In this document: positions 9,831-18,850 of the stretch, piece after piece | Layout of the letters: the number at the start of each line of letters is the position of its first letter | Numbering within the stretch: position 1 is the stretch's first letter | The notes under the pieces: model-generated | What the model saw: the letters and a program-made list of their open reading frames with translations, nothing else | The model's database searches: none | Told to the model about the DNA's origin: nothing | Origin: Ochrobactrum quorumnocens | GTDB taxonomy: Bacteria > Pseudomonadota > Alphaproteobacteria > Rhizobiales > Rhizobiaceae | Assembly: GCF_002278035.1 (NCBI RefSeq) | Contig: NZ_CP022604.1 | Span: forward strand, 2,366,501-2,430,500 | DNA length: 64,000 nucleotides | Direction of reading: 5' to 3' | Position numbers and translations under genes: made by a program

Positions 9831-9861
9831 GATCTACATCCTCTAGTGACTAGAGGAGCAA
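9831..9861 (-). promoter_or_regulatory. MerR-type promoter/operator of the metal ATPase
   Basis: Read leftward: -35 TTGCTC (9861-9856), a 19-bp spacer, -10 TAGATC (9836-9831). The spacer holds the palindrome CTCTAGTCACTAGAG (9855-9841), extended by one more pair on each side. A 19-20 bp spacer occupied by a dyad is the signature of MerR-family activated promoters such as zntA and merT. It lies between the ATPase gene and its divergent regulator, whose ATG is 15 bp from the dyad. Confidence 0.85.
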
Positions 9862-9869
9862 GCGAAAAA

Positions 9870-10295
9870 ATGATTACCAATGTTCCGATTGGCGAGGCAT
9901 CAAAAGCCAGTGGCGTAAAAGTGCCAACAATCCGTTATTACGAGCAAATCGGGCTTCTTCCGGTTCCGCCACGCACGGAAGGCAATCGCCGTCTTTACGA
10001 CAACAGCGATGTCCAGCGGCTTCTGTTTATCCGTCACGCCCGCGATCTGGGCTTTGAAGTGGACGCGATCCGCACGCTTCTCGACCTTCAGGACAATCCC
10101 GACCAGTCTTGCGCAGCGGCTGATTCTATTGCGCGTGCGCGGCTGATTGATGTCGAGCACCGTATTGCAAAACTGATGTCTTTGAAGACGGAATTGTTAC
10201 GCATGCTCGATTGCACAGCACATGGCCGCATCGATCAGTGCCGGGTTATCGAAATTCTCGGCAATCACGAGGAATGCCTGCATCCCAGACACTAG
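9870..10295 (+). CDS. zntR: MerR-family metal-responsive regulator (ZntR/CadR-like)
   Basis: 141 residues from the ATG at 9870. N-terminal winged helix (IGEASKASGVKVPTIRYYEQIGLL), then the long dimerisation helix and a metal-binding end. Cys81, Cys115, His118 and Cys124 fall at nearly the spacing of ZntR's zinc ligands (Cys79, Cys114, His119, Cys124 in E. coli). An extra Cys136-x-His138 is near the C-terminus. It should activate the divergent P1B ATPase by untwisting the 19-bp-spacer promoter at 9831-9861. An upstream in-frame ATG (9813) is rejected because it would place coding sequence through the operator. Zn versus Cd/Pb selectivity cannot be read from sequence; a CadR/PbrR role is the alternative. 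Confidence 0.88.
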   Translation: MITNVPIGEASKASGVKVPTIRYYEQIGLLPVPPRTEGNRRLYDNSDVQRLLFIRHARDLGFEVDAIRTLLDLQDNPDQSCAAADSIARARLIDVEHRIAKLMSLKTELLRMLDCTAHGRIDQCRVIEILGNHEECLHPRH

Positions 10296-10338
10296 AATAT
10301 TTCCTGTTTAAGATGAATCGCCAGAAATGCGTCTCATT

Positions 10339-10400
10339 ATTTGTTTTTACGCATGTCTTCATCCCAAAATCGGTTCCCACTTTTGGGAGACATGCTCTAA
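10339..10400. repeat. Short palindromic extragenic repeat
   Basis: 'ttgtttttacgcatgtcttcatcc' leads into 'aaaatcggttcccacttttggga' and 'gacatgctctaa'. Same family as 517-587 in the opposite orientation. It lies between convergent genes and may double as a weak transcription stop. Confidence 0.6.
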
Positions 10401-10402
10401 CA

Positions 10403-11290
10403 TTACTCGGCGGGTACCGCTTCTTTGCCCCGCGAAAAAATCATGTCTTTTGCAGCCAGCGTCGCACCTGCCGTAATCAACAGGCAAGCGGCGAGAATGC
10501 GCATGGATGGCTGGGCCGTACCGGCTAAGATCAGAACAAGCGTGGAGAGAAGCGGGGCGGCATAACTTGCTGCGCCCAGCACCTGAATATTGCCGCGCTT
10601 CACTCCAAAATCCCAGGCATAAAACGCCGCTCCCACAGGCAACAGGCCAAGTGCCAGAACGCAAAGCCATTGCATTCCGGTTTCCGGCCACACTGTCTGT
10701 TCAAGTGCCAGATGGCAGATCAGTGACAGAACAGCGGTCGCCACGCAGAAGCCGGTTACAGCATCCGTCGGCACGCTCGAAAAACGGCGAGAGAGCAGCG
10801 AATAGCTCGACCACGTCAAAGCGCAAAGTGCGGCCATTGCGTAACCAAAGCTGTAACGGGCTTCAAAGCCGAAACCACCACCTTTACTCACGATCAGCAC
10901 GGTCCCGCCAAGACCAAGAAGCGCGCCCGCGATATGATACCAGTGGAGCCGTTCGCCCGGCATCAGGGCAGATCCAATCACAATCAGCAGCGGCCAGAGA
11001 TAGGCAATCAGGCTGGCATCAACGGCAGGCGCATTTCGGAGCGCGGTAAAATAGAGAAAATGGTAGCCGAAAAGGCCAACCACACCAACAAACCAGACGA
11101 TTGGCGGTTGGCGCAGATGTTTGACGGCATTCGGGCGCCACAGCCAGGAAATGAGGCCTATGGATGCGCCGACTGAAAACGTCATGGCTGACAGCTGGAA
11201 TGGAGGAACCTGACCGGAACCGGCAGTAAAAAGCGCCAGAAGCGCCCACATCGCTATGGCCGAAAAGCCGATCAGCGTCGCCAGCTTCAT
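10403..11290 (-). CDS. DMT-superfamily exporter (EamA domains, YddG-like)
   Basis: 295 residues, ten predicted transmembrane segments in two EamA repeats (starting LATLIGFSAIAMWALLALFTA and near SFGYAMAALCALTWSSYSLLSRRF). The N-terminal ATLIGFSAIAMWALLALFT, followed by PPFQLSAMTF, resembles YddG aromatic amino-acid exporters; the real substrate is unknown. The ATG at 11290 is preferred over one 39 bp upstream because GGGGGA lies six bases before it. It is downstream of the DUF3108 gene on the same strand with a 57-bp gap, and no partner gene indicates the substrate. Confidence 0.8.
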   Translation of the reverse strand: MKLATLIGFSAIAMWALLALFTAGSGQVPPFQLSAMTFSVGASIGLISWLWRPNAVKHLRQPPIVWFVGVVGLFGYHFLYFTALRNAPAVDASLIAYLWPLLIVIGSALMPGERLHWYHIAGALLGLGGTVLIVSKGGGFGFEARYSFGYAMAALCALTWSSYSLLSRRFSSVPTDAVTGFCVATAVLSLICHLALEQTVWPETGMQWLCVLALGLLPVGAAFYAWDFGVKRGNIQVLGAASYAAPLLSTLVLILAGTAQPSMRILAACLLITAGATLAAKDMIFSRGKEAVPAE

Positions 11291-11347
11291 GATTGATCCC
11301 CCATTTGCGGGATCGCTCGCGCGGCTCAAGCCGTCTTTGGCGTCCCG

Positions 11348-12190
11348 TTATCTTATCTTTTCAAATCGCGTCGCCTCGATCTTCAGTGTCCCCAGCTGTG
11401 TGCCGATGCGTGCCACGACGGGCGCATAGATACCGGAATCGCCAAGCGATGCAAAGGAGATCGTGATCTTGCTGCGGGTGCTCAGATAATCAATCGCCTT
11501 CTTGCCCTTTTGATAGCCCGAGATTGGTGTGAACTTGGCCGAACAGATGACCGATTCGCCGGTGAAGCCTTCGGTAGTGAAGGATTCAGTGCCATTGAAA
11601 TCCAATCGGATATCGGCACGAGTCTGACCATCAAAGACACTCAGTGTGCGATTACAAACAGCTTTTGGGTCTCGGGTCGGAATCATAAGTGCGCTTAGCG
11701 GATCGCTCACATTGACCAGATCGTTTGGAGTTGTCTCCACCCAGGGATCGCGCTTTTTCACTGGTGGCAAATTTTCAGCGCTTGTTACGTTGCCACCTGC
11801 AAAACGTATCTTTGTGCTCTTGTTCTTTCGTCCATGCTTATAGGCAAGATCGAAGGCCGAGGGTGTTACCTTACCGGGGGCAGAACTGCCGCCCACATAG
11901 ACCGTCCCGTCCGTATCGTCGAAAACGCGGGCAATACCAGATGTCTTGAAGCGACCATTGACGCCGTAATTGGCGCCTTTGACAATGGTTTCAATCGCTG
12001 AGCGCGCGATGGAAAGGCCAAACATCGAGATTTCATATTCGGTTCGGTATAAAGCGTCTGCTTTTGCGGTTCCCACCGCGGCCACACTCGCAATCGTCAA
12101 TCCGGTTAGAAGTGCAAGTGCCCGCCGCTTTGCCCCATTCCTGATCAACTTGCTCTCAATCGGCTTGAAGAAATGCGATTGATTGATCAT
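11348..12190 (-). CDS. DUF3108-domain periplasmic protein
   Basis: 280 residues from the ATG at 12190. A basic N-terminus (NGAKRRALALLTGLTIASVAAVGTAKA) forms a signal peptide cleaved around residue 45. The mature part, beginning DALYRTEYEISMFGLSIARSAIE, has the beta-rich look of DUF3108 proteins, whose function is unknown. An AAAGGA ribosome-binding site supports the ATG at 12190; a longer start at 12241 would add 17 residues and run toward the tandem repeat. Two cysteines (in AVCNRTLSVFDGQ and SVICSAKF) could form a disulfide. Probably envelope-located; no neighbour suggests a role. Confidence 0.75.
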   Translation of the reverse strand: MINQSHFFKPIESKLIRNGAKRRALALLTGLTIASVAAVGTAKADALYRTEYEISMFGLSIARSAIETIVKGANYGVNGRFKTSGIARVFDDTDGTVYVGGSSAPGKVTPSAFDLAYKHGRKNKSTKIRFAGGNVTSAENLPPVKKRDPWVETTPNDLVNVSDPLSALMIPTRDPKAVCNRTLSVFDGQTRADIRLDFNGTESFTTEGFTGESVICSAKFTPISGYQKGKKAIDYLSTRSKITISFASLGDSGIYAPVVARIGTQLGTLKIEATRFEKIR

Positions 12191-12259
12191 GCCAGATTTT
12201 CCTTTCGCGATATCTACTTCGAGAGCACCATACACCCGCATGAACAGCGCTCCAGCAAA

Positions 12260-12319
12260 CCAAGTCCATGCCCAAGTCCATGTCCAAGTCCGTGCCCAAA
12301 TCCGTGCCCAAATCCGTGC
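12260..12319. repeat. Five tandem copies of a 12-bp repeat
   Basis: Five direct units: CCAAGTCCATGC, CCAAGTCCATGT, CCAAGTCCGTGC, CCAAATCCGTGC, CCAAATCCGTGC. They sit in the 485-bp gap between the DUF3108 start (12190) and rpmB (12676). Divergence increases along the array and the last two units are identical. The repeat length is a multiple of three and short open frames cross it, but none has a credible start or composition. It is a candidate variable-number (VNTR) locus. Confidence 0.85.
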
Positions 12320-12518
12320 ATTGAGCCTGCAAAACGATTCTGTTTATCTGGCCCATGCTCTAGTTTGTCTTTAAGCTTCCGACTATAAATGGCCCCAGAT
12401 TCTCGTTTTACATTCTCTGTCGAACAGGAAAAACCGGCGAAGTTATGATCGGGCAGACCACCAGAGGATGCAAAACGCTGTAAATGCGCGCCTTTAGAGG
12501 TTCACAGCGGAATCTGTC

Positions 12519-12547
12519 TTGACTGTTTTCGCTACTGTCACTATAGA
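12519..12547 (+). promoter_or_regulatory. Sigma-70-type promoter of rpmB
   Basis: TTGACT (12519-12524), 17-bp spacer, TATAGA (12542-12547). This is a near-consensus housekeeping promoter 128 bp before the rpmB ATG, pointing the right way, in otherwise non-coding sequence. Confidence 0.75.
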
Positions 12548-12675
12548 AACGCGACTTTCCCAATAGGCCGCCTGTCCGAGATCGCGCGCCAGCAGCAGCA
12601 AACTGCTATGATTGCTTTGAATTCGGACATTCGGGTCGGGGCCTGAGAAACAAAAAATTTGAAGGTGAGACCAAA

Positions 12676-12969
12676 ATGTCCCGCGCTTGTGAATTGACCG
12701 GCACCTCGGTCCAGTACGGCAACAATGTGAGCCACGCAAACAACAGAACGCGTCGCCGCTTCCTGCCAAACCTCTGCAACGTTACGCTTATGTCCGAAGT
12801 GCTCGGCCAGAGCTACCGTCTCCGCGTTTCCGCTTCTGCTCTGCGTTCGGTTGAGCATCGCGGTGGCCTCGACGCTTTCCTCGTCAAGTCTGACGACAAG
12901 GAACTCTCGCAGCGCGCCCGCCTGCTGAAGCGTCAGATCGCGAAGAAGCAGGCTGAAGTTGCTGCATAA
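12676..12969 (+). CDS. rpmB: 50S ribosomal protein L28
   Basis: 97 residues, basic. Starts [20 protein letters not shown] and continues [20 protein letters not shown], the standard L28 N-terminal signature; the alphaproteobacterial C-terminal extension ends [13 protein letters not shown]. Component of the large ribosomal subunit. A strong promoter lies at 12519-12547 and an intrinsic terminator at 12994-13023, so it is a monocistronic unit. The ribosome-binding region 'gaaggtgagacca' precedes the ATG. Confidence 0.97.
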   Translation: MSRACELTGTSVQYGNNVSHANNRTRRRFLPNLCNVTLMSEVLGQSYRLRVSASALRSVEHRGGLDAFLVKSDDKELSQRARLLKRQIAKKQAEVAA

Positions 12970-12993
12970 GCAATCAGCTTTTTAAAGTTTGAC

Positions 12994-13023
12994 AAAAAAG
13001 GCTGACTCGCGTCAGCCTTTTTT
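12994..13023 (+). terminator. Rho-independent terminator of rpmB
   Basis: Stem AAAGGCTGAC (12997-13006) with GTCAGCCTTT (13011-13020), loop TCGC, then further T to 13023. It ends directly against the riboswitch-like element of the next gene, so yhhQ needs either read-through or a promoter inside the end of rpmB. Confidence 0.9.
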
Positions 13024-13053
13024 GCTGGTTCCATCACCCAGGATAAAAAAATG
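13024..13053 (+). promoter_or_regulatory. Probable preQ1-I riboswitch including the yhhQ start codon
   Basis: A 30-nt element ending at the ATG of a queuosine-precursor transporter. P1 stem CTGG (13025-13028) pairs with CCAG (13038-13041). The loop is TTCCATCAC, then an A-rich tail ATAAAAAA (13043-13050). Loop CAT (13032-13034) can pair with the start codon ATG (13051-13053), forming the H-type pseudoknot stem P2. C13035, just after it, sits where the preQ1-recognising cytosine lies in the Bacillus queC aptamer (GGTTC...ACCC core, A-rich tail). Ligand binding would hide the start codon, and AGGA (13040-13043) would be the ribosome-binding site. Layout is seen in the sequence; ligand and mechanism are inferred from the class. 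Confidence 0.75.
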
Positions 13054-13707
13054 CCTATTACAGGTCCTTCTTTTGCCCGGCTCTGGCCGGCCGTGATAGC
13101 GATGTGTGCGGCAGTTGCGGCCTCCAACATCCTTGTCCAATATCCTTTTCAGCATTTTGGCCTTGGTGAACTGCTCACCTATGGTGCCTTCACCTATCCG
13201 GTGGCATTTCTCGTCAACGATCTGACGAACCGCCGCTTTGGCCCTTCGGCTGCGCGCAAGGTTGTCTATGCCGGTTTTGTGCTCGGCGTACTGATGTCGA
13301 TCTGGCTGGCAACGCCGCGTATCGCCATCGCCTCCGGCTCTGCATTTCTGGTCGCACAATTGATGGACATCACGGTCTTCAACCGTCTGCGTCGCCAGAC
13401 ATGGTGGAAGGCGCCATTTGCAGCCGCCATGTTCGGATCGGTCGTCGATACGATTCTGTTCTTCTCCATTGCCTTTGCTGCAAGCTTCGCGTGGATTGAT
13501 GCGATCACCGGCATGCCCGATTCATCTCTCGCCGAACCTGCCGCCTTCCTCGGTCTTGGAATGCCGCTGTGGGCTTCGCTGGCAACGGGCGACTTCTTCG
13601 TGAAAGTTGTCATGGGAACGCTGATGCTGGTGCCCTATGGAGCCATTCTGGCCATTTTCGCACCAACCCTTTATGCGCCCGACCGGATGAACACGAACAA
13701 GCGTTGA
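13051..13707 (+). CDS. yhhQ: Queuosine precursor transporter YhhQ (VUT family)
   Basis: 218 residues, about six transmembrane helices. FGLGELLTYGAFTYPVAFLVNDLTNRRFG and TVFNRLRRQTWWKAPFAAAMFGSVVDTILFFSIAF are typical of the COG1738/VUT family. YhhQ imports 7-deazaguanine precursors (preQ0/preQ1) for queuosine, a modified base at position 34 of tRNAs with GUN anticodons. The start codon is part of a preQ1-I riboswitch-like pseudoknot, which supports the substrate assignment and suggests feedback repression of import. No other queuosine genes are in the window. It sits right behind the rpmB terminator without an obvious promoter of its own. Confidence 0.92.
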   Translation: MPITGPSFARLWPAVIAMCAAVAASNILVQYPFQHFGLGELLTYGAFTYPVAFLVNDLTNRRFGPSAARKVVYAGFVLGVLMSIWLATPRIAIASGSAFLVAQLMDITVFNRLRRQTWWKAPFAAAMFGSVVDTILFFSIAFAASFAWIDAITGMPDSSLAEPAAFLGLGMPLWASLATGDFFVKVVMGTLMLVPYGAILAIFAPTLYAPDRMNTNKR

Positions 13708-13931
13708 TTTCACCCATCACGATCGGTTTATCTGAATAAAAATCGATTTCATTGAGGTGCTTCGGCCTCTATATACGGCGCTCCGATAAACCGGCAGAAT
13801 TAATCTGCCGACTTTCTTTATTGGTTTAGATTTCTATATTGTTCACAGTGAGCATAATCCGCATTGATTTATTTCAAATGCGGATTTTATGCTTGTTGTT
13901 GATATTTTATATTTAGATAAAGGTTAATTAG

Positions 13932-14672
13932 ATGTCAGAAAATAAAGAAAAGATTCCGCTTGTCATTATTACCGGGGCAAGCTCTGGAATCGGCCTTGCC
14001 ACAGCCCGAATGTTTTCAGATCGCGGCCACCCGTTGCTGCTGCTTGCCCGGCGCCTGGACGCGATGGAAAAGCTCAAGCTGCCGAACACGCTTTGTAAAT
14101 CCGTTGATGTGACTGATCGTCAAGCTCTGCTTGCGGCAGTCCAGGCAGCTGAAGAAAATTTCGGCCCTGCTGATGTCATCGTCAACAATGCTGGCGTGAT
14201 GCTGTTGGGCGACGTAACCAAACAAAATCCGGAAGAGTGGGATCGTATGCTTGAGGTCAATGTCAAAGGCTTGCTGAATGGCATTCATGCCGTCTCGAGC
14301 GGCATGGCTGCCCGCAAGCATGGCACGATCATCAACATCAGTTCAGTCGCCGGCCGCAAGACATTCGCGAACCACGTCGCCTATACGGCCACGAAATTCG
14401 CGGTTCATGGCCTATCGGAAAACCTGCGGGAAGAACTGTCTGCACATGATGTACGTGTGGTGACGATTGCGCCAGGTGCCGTTGAAACCGAACTTCTCAG
14501 CCATACCAATGATGCGGGCATCAAGGCAGGCTATGAGGCGTGGAAAAAGGATATGGGCGCGCCAGTCTTATCGGCAGATGATGTGGCGCGGGCGATTGTC
14601 TATGCTTATGATCAGCCGCAAGGCGTATGCATTCGTGAGATCGTACTGGCCGCAACCCGCCAACAAGCCTAA
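13932..14672 (+). CDS. Short-chain dehydrogenase/reductase
   Basis: 246 residues. Rossmann start VIITGASSGIGLATA (TGxxxGIG), NNAG motif (VIVNNAGVMLLGDV), catalytic Ser in NISSVAGR and YTATK (Tyr-x-x-x-Lys). This is a classical SDR, closest in look to the YdfG-like NADP-dependent group (GTIINISSVAGRKTFANHVAYTATKFAVHG). Substrate is unknown. The 224 bp upstream are strikingly AT-rich compared with neighbours and contain no gene; they may hold the promoter. A bidirectional terminator follows immediately. Confidence 0.85.
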   Translation: MSENKEKIPLVIITGASSGIGLATARMFSDRGHPLLLLARRLDAMEKLKLPNTLCKSVDVTDRQALLAAVQAAEENFGPADVIVNNAGVMLLGDVTKQNPEEWDRMLEVNVKGLLNGIHAVSSGMAARKHGTIINISSVAGRKTFANHVAYTATKFAVHGLSENLREELSAHDVRVVTIAPGAVETELLSHTNDAGIKAGYEAWKKDMGAPVLSADDVARAIVYAYDQPQGVCIREIVLAATRQQA

Positions 14673-14673
14673 A

Positions 14674-14696
14674 AAAGGGGCCGAAAAGGCCCCTTT
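14674..14696. terminator. Bidirectional terminator between SDR and cobT
   Basis: Stem AAAGGGGCC (14674-14682) with GGCCCCTTT (14688-14696) and loop GAAAA, flanked by A's and T's. It separates the convergent SDR (stop at 14672) and cobT (stop at 14700). Confidence 0.9.
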
Positions 14697-14699
14697 ATT

Positions 14700-16613
14700 C
14701 TATCGCCTGCCAGCGCGGCGGCGTCCTCTACCAGACGCCTCTGCACCCTGTTCCTCGAACAACGAAGCAAGCTGTTCGGTCATTGCACCCGCCAGCTCTT
14801 CTGCATCCACAATGGTAACAGCGCGCTGATAATAGCGCGTGACATCATGGCCGATACCAATGGCGATCAGCTCCACCGGCGAGCGATTTTCGATCTCTTC
14901 GATCACTGCGCGCAAGTGACGTTCCAGATAATTGCCCGGATTAACCGACAGCGTCGAATCATCTACCGGCGCGCCATCTGAAATCATCATCAGGATCTTG
15001 CGCTGTTCGGGGCGCGCCAACAAGCGATGATGCGCCCAGATCAGCGCTTCACCGTCGATATTCTCCTTGAGCAGCCCTTCGCGCATCATCAGGCCGAGAT
15101 TGCGCCGTGCACGCCGCCATGGCGCGTCGGCACTCTTGTAGATGATGTGGCGCAGATCATTGAGACGACCGGGATTGGAAGGCTTGCCACGACCAAGCCA
15201 TGCCTCACGCGATTGGCCGCCCTTCCAGGCTTTGGTGGTAAAGCCGAGAATCTCGACCTTCACACCGCAACGTTCCAGCGTGCGAGCCAGAATGTCGGCG
15301 CAAGTTGCAGCAACGGTGATCGGGCGACCACGCATCGAACCGGAATTATCAATCACCAGCGTTACAACCGTATCGCGGAAATCCGTATCGCGTTCCTGCT
15401 TATAGGAAAGCGGCTGCGTCGGATCGATGACAATACGCACCAGACGAGCCGAATCGAGATAACCCTCTTCCAGATCGAAATCCCACGAACGGTTCTGCTG
15501 CGCCATCAGGCGGCGCTGCAACCGGTTGGCAAGTCGTCCGACCACGCCCTGAAGATTGGAAAGCTGTTTATCGAGAAACCCGCGCAGACGATCAAGCTCG
15601 GCCTCATCGCAAAGATCGGTCGCTTCGACCTCTTCATCGAATTCGCGCGTGAAGACATTGTAATCGACATGCTCGGAAAAATTGGCAAAAGGCTGGTTCT
15701 GACGGCGTGTATCGCCCGGCGTTTCCGCGTCGACATCTTCGCTGTCATCCATATCGTCGGAGGCAGCATCAGCGGCGTCCATTTCGCCCTGCTCGCCCTC
15801 TTCACTGGAACTGTCTGATTCATCGCTTTCGGCTGAATCAGAACCTTCCTGGCTTTCTTCGCCACCGTCCTCGTTTTCATCGGAGTCTGGCGTCTGTTCG
15901 TTGTCCTGATCCTGTTCGTCGCTCTGCTCTTCTTGAGAAAGCTCTTCGGCCATATCCATGGAGGCCAGCATATCGCGCACCGTGCGCGCAAAAGCTTGCT
16001 GATCTTCCAGATTTTCGCCAAGACGTGCCAGTTCAGGACCAGCTTTCTGCTCAATCCATTCGCGCCAGAGATCAAGTACAGGCCCCGCTTCGACAGGTGC
16101 CGCGCGTCCGGTCAGCTTTTCACGCAAGAGCAGCGATACCGCTTCTTCAAGCGGCGCGTCTTCCTTATCTGTGACAGAAGCGAAATTGGCGCGGGTATAT
16201 TTATCCGCAAGCATGGTGGCAAGATTGTCTGCAACACCGGCCATGGCACGGGCACCGATGGCTTCAACGCGAGCCTGTTCGACCGCATCGTAGATCGCAC
16301 GTGCCTGCTTGCCTTCTGGTGCTAAGCTTGCATGGATACGGGCATTGTGGCGTGCCTGACGCAGCGCCATGGAATCGCCGAGGCCACGCGTAACCGCAAC
16401 ATCATGAGCAGTTGGGCGCTTTGGCAGGTCAGGCAGGCGAGCACGATTAGCAGTCAGCGCAGGGCGATCATTGCTGAAGGCGACTTCCAGCTCGTTCTCG
16501 CCGGAAATCGCGCGCATGGTCGCCGTCATTGCCCGCTTGAACGGTTCGGAATCTACCGGCCCGTTTTTACGCTCACGCGAATTATCGCCTATTGCTGACT
16601 TCTGGCCCGACAT
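14700..16613 (-). CDS. cobT: Aerobic cobaltochelatase subunit CobT
   Basis: 637 residues. Partner of CobS and CobN in ATP-dependent cobalt insertion into hydrogenobyrinic acid a,c-diamide, the aerobic route to cobalamin. A highly acidic Glu/Asp/Ser/Gln-rich region spans about residues 224-300. The C-terminal von Willebrand A domain has the MIDAS motif [10 protein letters not shown] near residue 421 and [13 protein letters not shown] later. The protein ends in an Arg-rich tail ([10 protein letters not shown]). AGGATAGG precedes the ATG. It is downstream of cobS with an 86-bp gap, so probably cotranscribed; cobN is not in the window. No cobalamin riboswitch is seen upstream of the pair. Confidence 0.96.
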   Translation of the reverse strand: MSGQKSAIGDNSRERKNGPVDSEPFKRAMTATMRAISGENELEVAFSNDRPALTANRARLPDLPKRPTAHDVAVTRGLGDSMALRQARHNARIHASLAPEGKQARAIYDAVEQARVEAIGARAMAGVADNLATMLADKYTRANFASVTDKEDAPLEEAVSLLLREKLTGRAAPVEAGPVLDLWREWIEQKAGPELARLGENLEDQQAFARTVRDMLASMDMAEELSQEEQSDEQDQDNEQTPDSDENEDGGEESQEGSDSAESDESDSSSEEGEQGEMDAADAASDDMDDSEDVDAETPGDTRRQNQPFANFSEHVDYNVFTREFDEEVEATDLCDEAELDRLRGFLDKQLSNLQGVVGRLANRLQRRLMAQQNRSWDFDLEEGYLDSARLVRIVIDPTQPLSYKQERDTDFRDTVVTLVIDNSGSMRGRPITVAATCADILARTLERCGVKVEILGFTTKAWKGGQSREAWLGRGKPSNPGRLNDLRHIIYKSADAPWRRARRNLGLMMREGLLKENIDGEALIWAHHRLLARPEQRKILMMISDGAPVDDSTLSVNPGNYLERHLRAVIEEIENRSPVELIAIGIGHDVTRYYQRAVTIVDAEELAGAMTEQLASLFEEQGAEASGRGRRRAGRR

Positions 16614-16699
16614 CTGCCTATCCTGACTTCACTGCCCTGACTTACTGTCATGACTTTATTGCGCTGCCGCCCGAAATGGGCGGCAGGCATCATCCAGTC

Positions 16700-17734
<1,035 letters not shown>

Positions 17735-17833
17735 TCAGGGAGCCAGGTTCCGGCGAGCCAGATGACGCCCCTTCTGTTCAGTTGCGGGCATCCGTACTTG
17801 CGTCCGCGCAAATGCGCGGCAGATGAATGTCCG

Positions 17834-17940
17834 TTATACCAAGGCGCTGAGATGCTGACGCATCACGCCTTGAAAATGTTCAATCGCCACACGGGCTTAA
17901 CCAATATCCCATGAGTCCCACTCATCGGATATTGGTATTA
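17834..17940. repeat. 107-bp Bru-RS-like extragenic repeat, copy 1
   Basis: Begins ttataccaa and ends ttggtatta, so the termini are inverted (ATACCAA/TTGGTAT). A second copy of the same length and roughly 85-90% identity is at 55567-55673. An internal stem is evident: CCAATATCC near 17900 pairs with GGATATTGG near 17929-17937, with ATGAGT/ACTCAT inside. Size and structure fit the Bru-RS repeats of Brucella, known insertion sites for IS711, but no insertion sequence is present here. It fills most of the 349-bp gap between cobS and the J-domain gene. Confidence 0.75.
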
Positions 17941-17998
17941 GAGCATTAAAACATGGCGCATGGGGAAACCAGTTCCCGTTTTTCGCGACATGCCTCAA
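17938..17998. repeat. Short palindromic extragenic repeat
   Basis: 'ttagagcat...catggcgcatggggaaacc', then 'agttcccgtttttcgcgacatgcc'. Same family as 517-587, degenerate, abutting the Bru-RS-like element. Confidence 0.5.
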
Positions 17999-18035
17999 CC
18001 ACTCCGATACCCGGCTCATAAAGCCCAAACAGGCT

Positions 18036-18665
18036 TTAGCAAAAACCTGCCTGCTTGAGCAATTGATAAGCCTGAATGACGTCGCGAAATCTTTCTTCGG
18101 ACCCGCGGTCGCCACCATTCGCATCGGGATGATGTTGCTTCACGAGTTCTTTATAACGCGCCTTGATCTTATCGCTAGTTGAATTTGGTTCAAGACCGAG
18201 CGTGGCGAGCGCTTTTACTTCCAAGGTTCGTGGCTTGCGAAGCGCGGTTTTACCCGCAGGCGCTGCTTTCGCGTCTTTCACGAAATTGAACGGATCGCGC
18301 AGACGGTTGTGATAGGCAGCCGAACCCGAACGCTTCTGCGCCATATCGGGCGAAGTGTGTTTTGTGGCTGTGGAATTGGACGCGGTCGACCAGGTCGGAC
18401 GATTTCCTGTGATCGCGTCCTTCTGGAATTTGGAGATATCTTTGTCCGACAAACCCGAGAAATAATTGAAAGTCTTATTATATTCCCGGACGTGATCGAT
18501 ACAGAAATGAAGATACTCGCCCTCGCGCATGCGCCCGACCGGCGCACGATGTGTGCCCGGCTTATCGCAACCATCCCACTGGCAGCAGGGACCGCTGGAC
18601 TTCTTTTCCGCTTCCTTCTTGGGACGGATGCGGATGCTGTCGAAAAATTTTGAGTTCGTTGTCAT
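18036..18665 (-). CDS. J-domain protein with N-terminal cysteine-rich region
   Basis: 209 residues. The C-terminal ~60 residues are a DnaJ-type J domain with the HPD tripeptide (His179-Pro-Asp181 in VKQHHPDANGGD), which would stimulate an Hsp70 ATPase. The J domain is terminal rather than N-terminal as in DnaJ. The N-terminal part has CCQWDGCDKPGTHRAP and HFCIDHVREYN, with Cys27, 28, 33 and 55 plus histidines suggesting a small metal site. This arrangement recurs in alphaproteobacteria as an uncharacterised DnaJ-like protein. There is no Gly/Phe or zinc-finger region of classical DnaJ. It is divergent from bolA. No clear ribosome-binding site. Confidence 0.85.
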   Translation of the reverse strand: MTTNSKFFDSIRIRPKKEAEKKSSGPCCQWDGCDKPGTHRAPVGRMREGEYLHFCIDHVREYNKTFNYFSGLSDKDISKFQKDAITGNRPTWSTASNSTATKHTSPDMAQKRSGSAAYHNRLRDPFNFVKDAKAAPAGKTALRKPRTLEVKALATLGLEPNSTSDKIKARYKELVKQHHPDANGGDRGSEERFRDVIQAYQLLKQAGFC

Positions 18666-18850
18666 CGAATCGGATTATGCGAATTAAGAGGAACTAAACA
18701 AGAATTGACATTTCGTCCTGACTGGTTTTGGCCATTCTTCAGGGCGAAATTTTGATGCAGACTGCATTTCCTGTGCGGATTTGCCCCACCAATGTCGCCG
18801 AGGCGACGTCTATATGAAGCACAGCACCTATATGGGGAGAACTGGCTCGA

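Noticed and set aside
12260..12319. CRISPR array
   Set aside because: Direct 12-bp units are contiguous without spacers and no cas gene is present.
13708..13931. Small RNA or gene in the AT-rich gap before the SDR
   Set aside because: Only low-complexity AT-rich sequence and short dyads are seen; no frame or terminator supports an RNA gene.
15027..15818. 263-codon open frame on the plus strand
   Set aside because: Antisense to cobT; no ribosome-binding site and no domain pattern.
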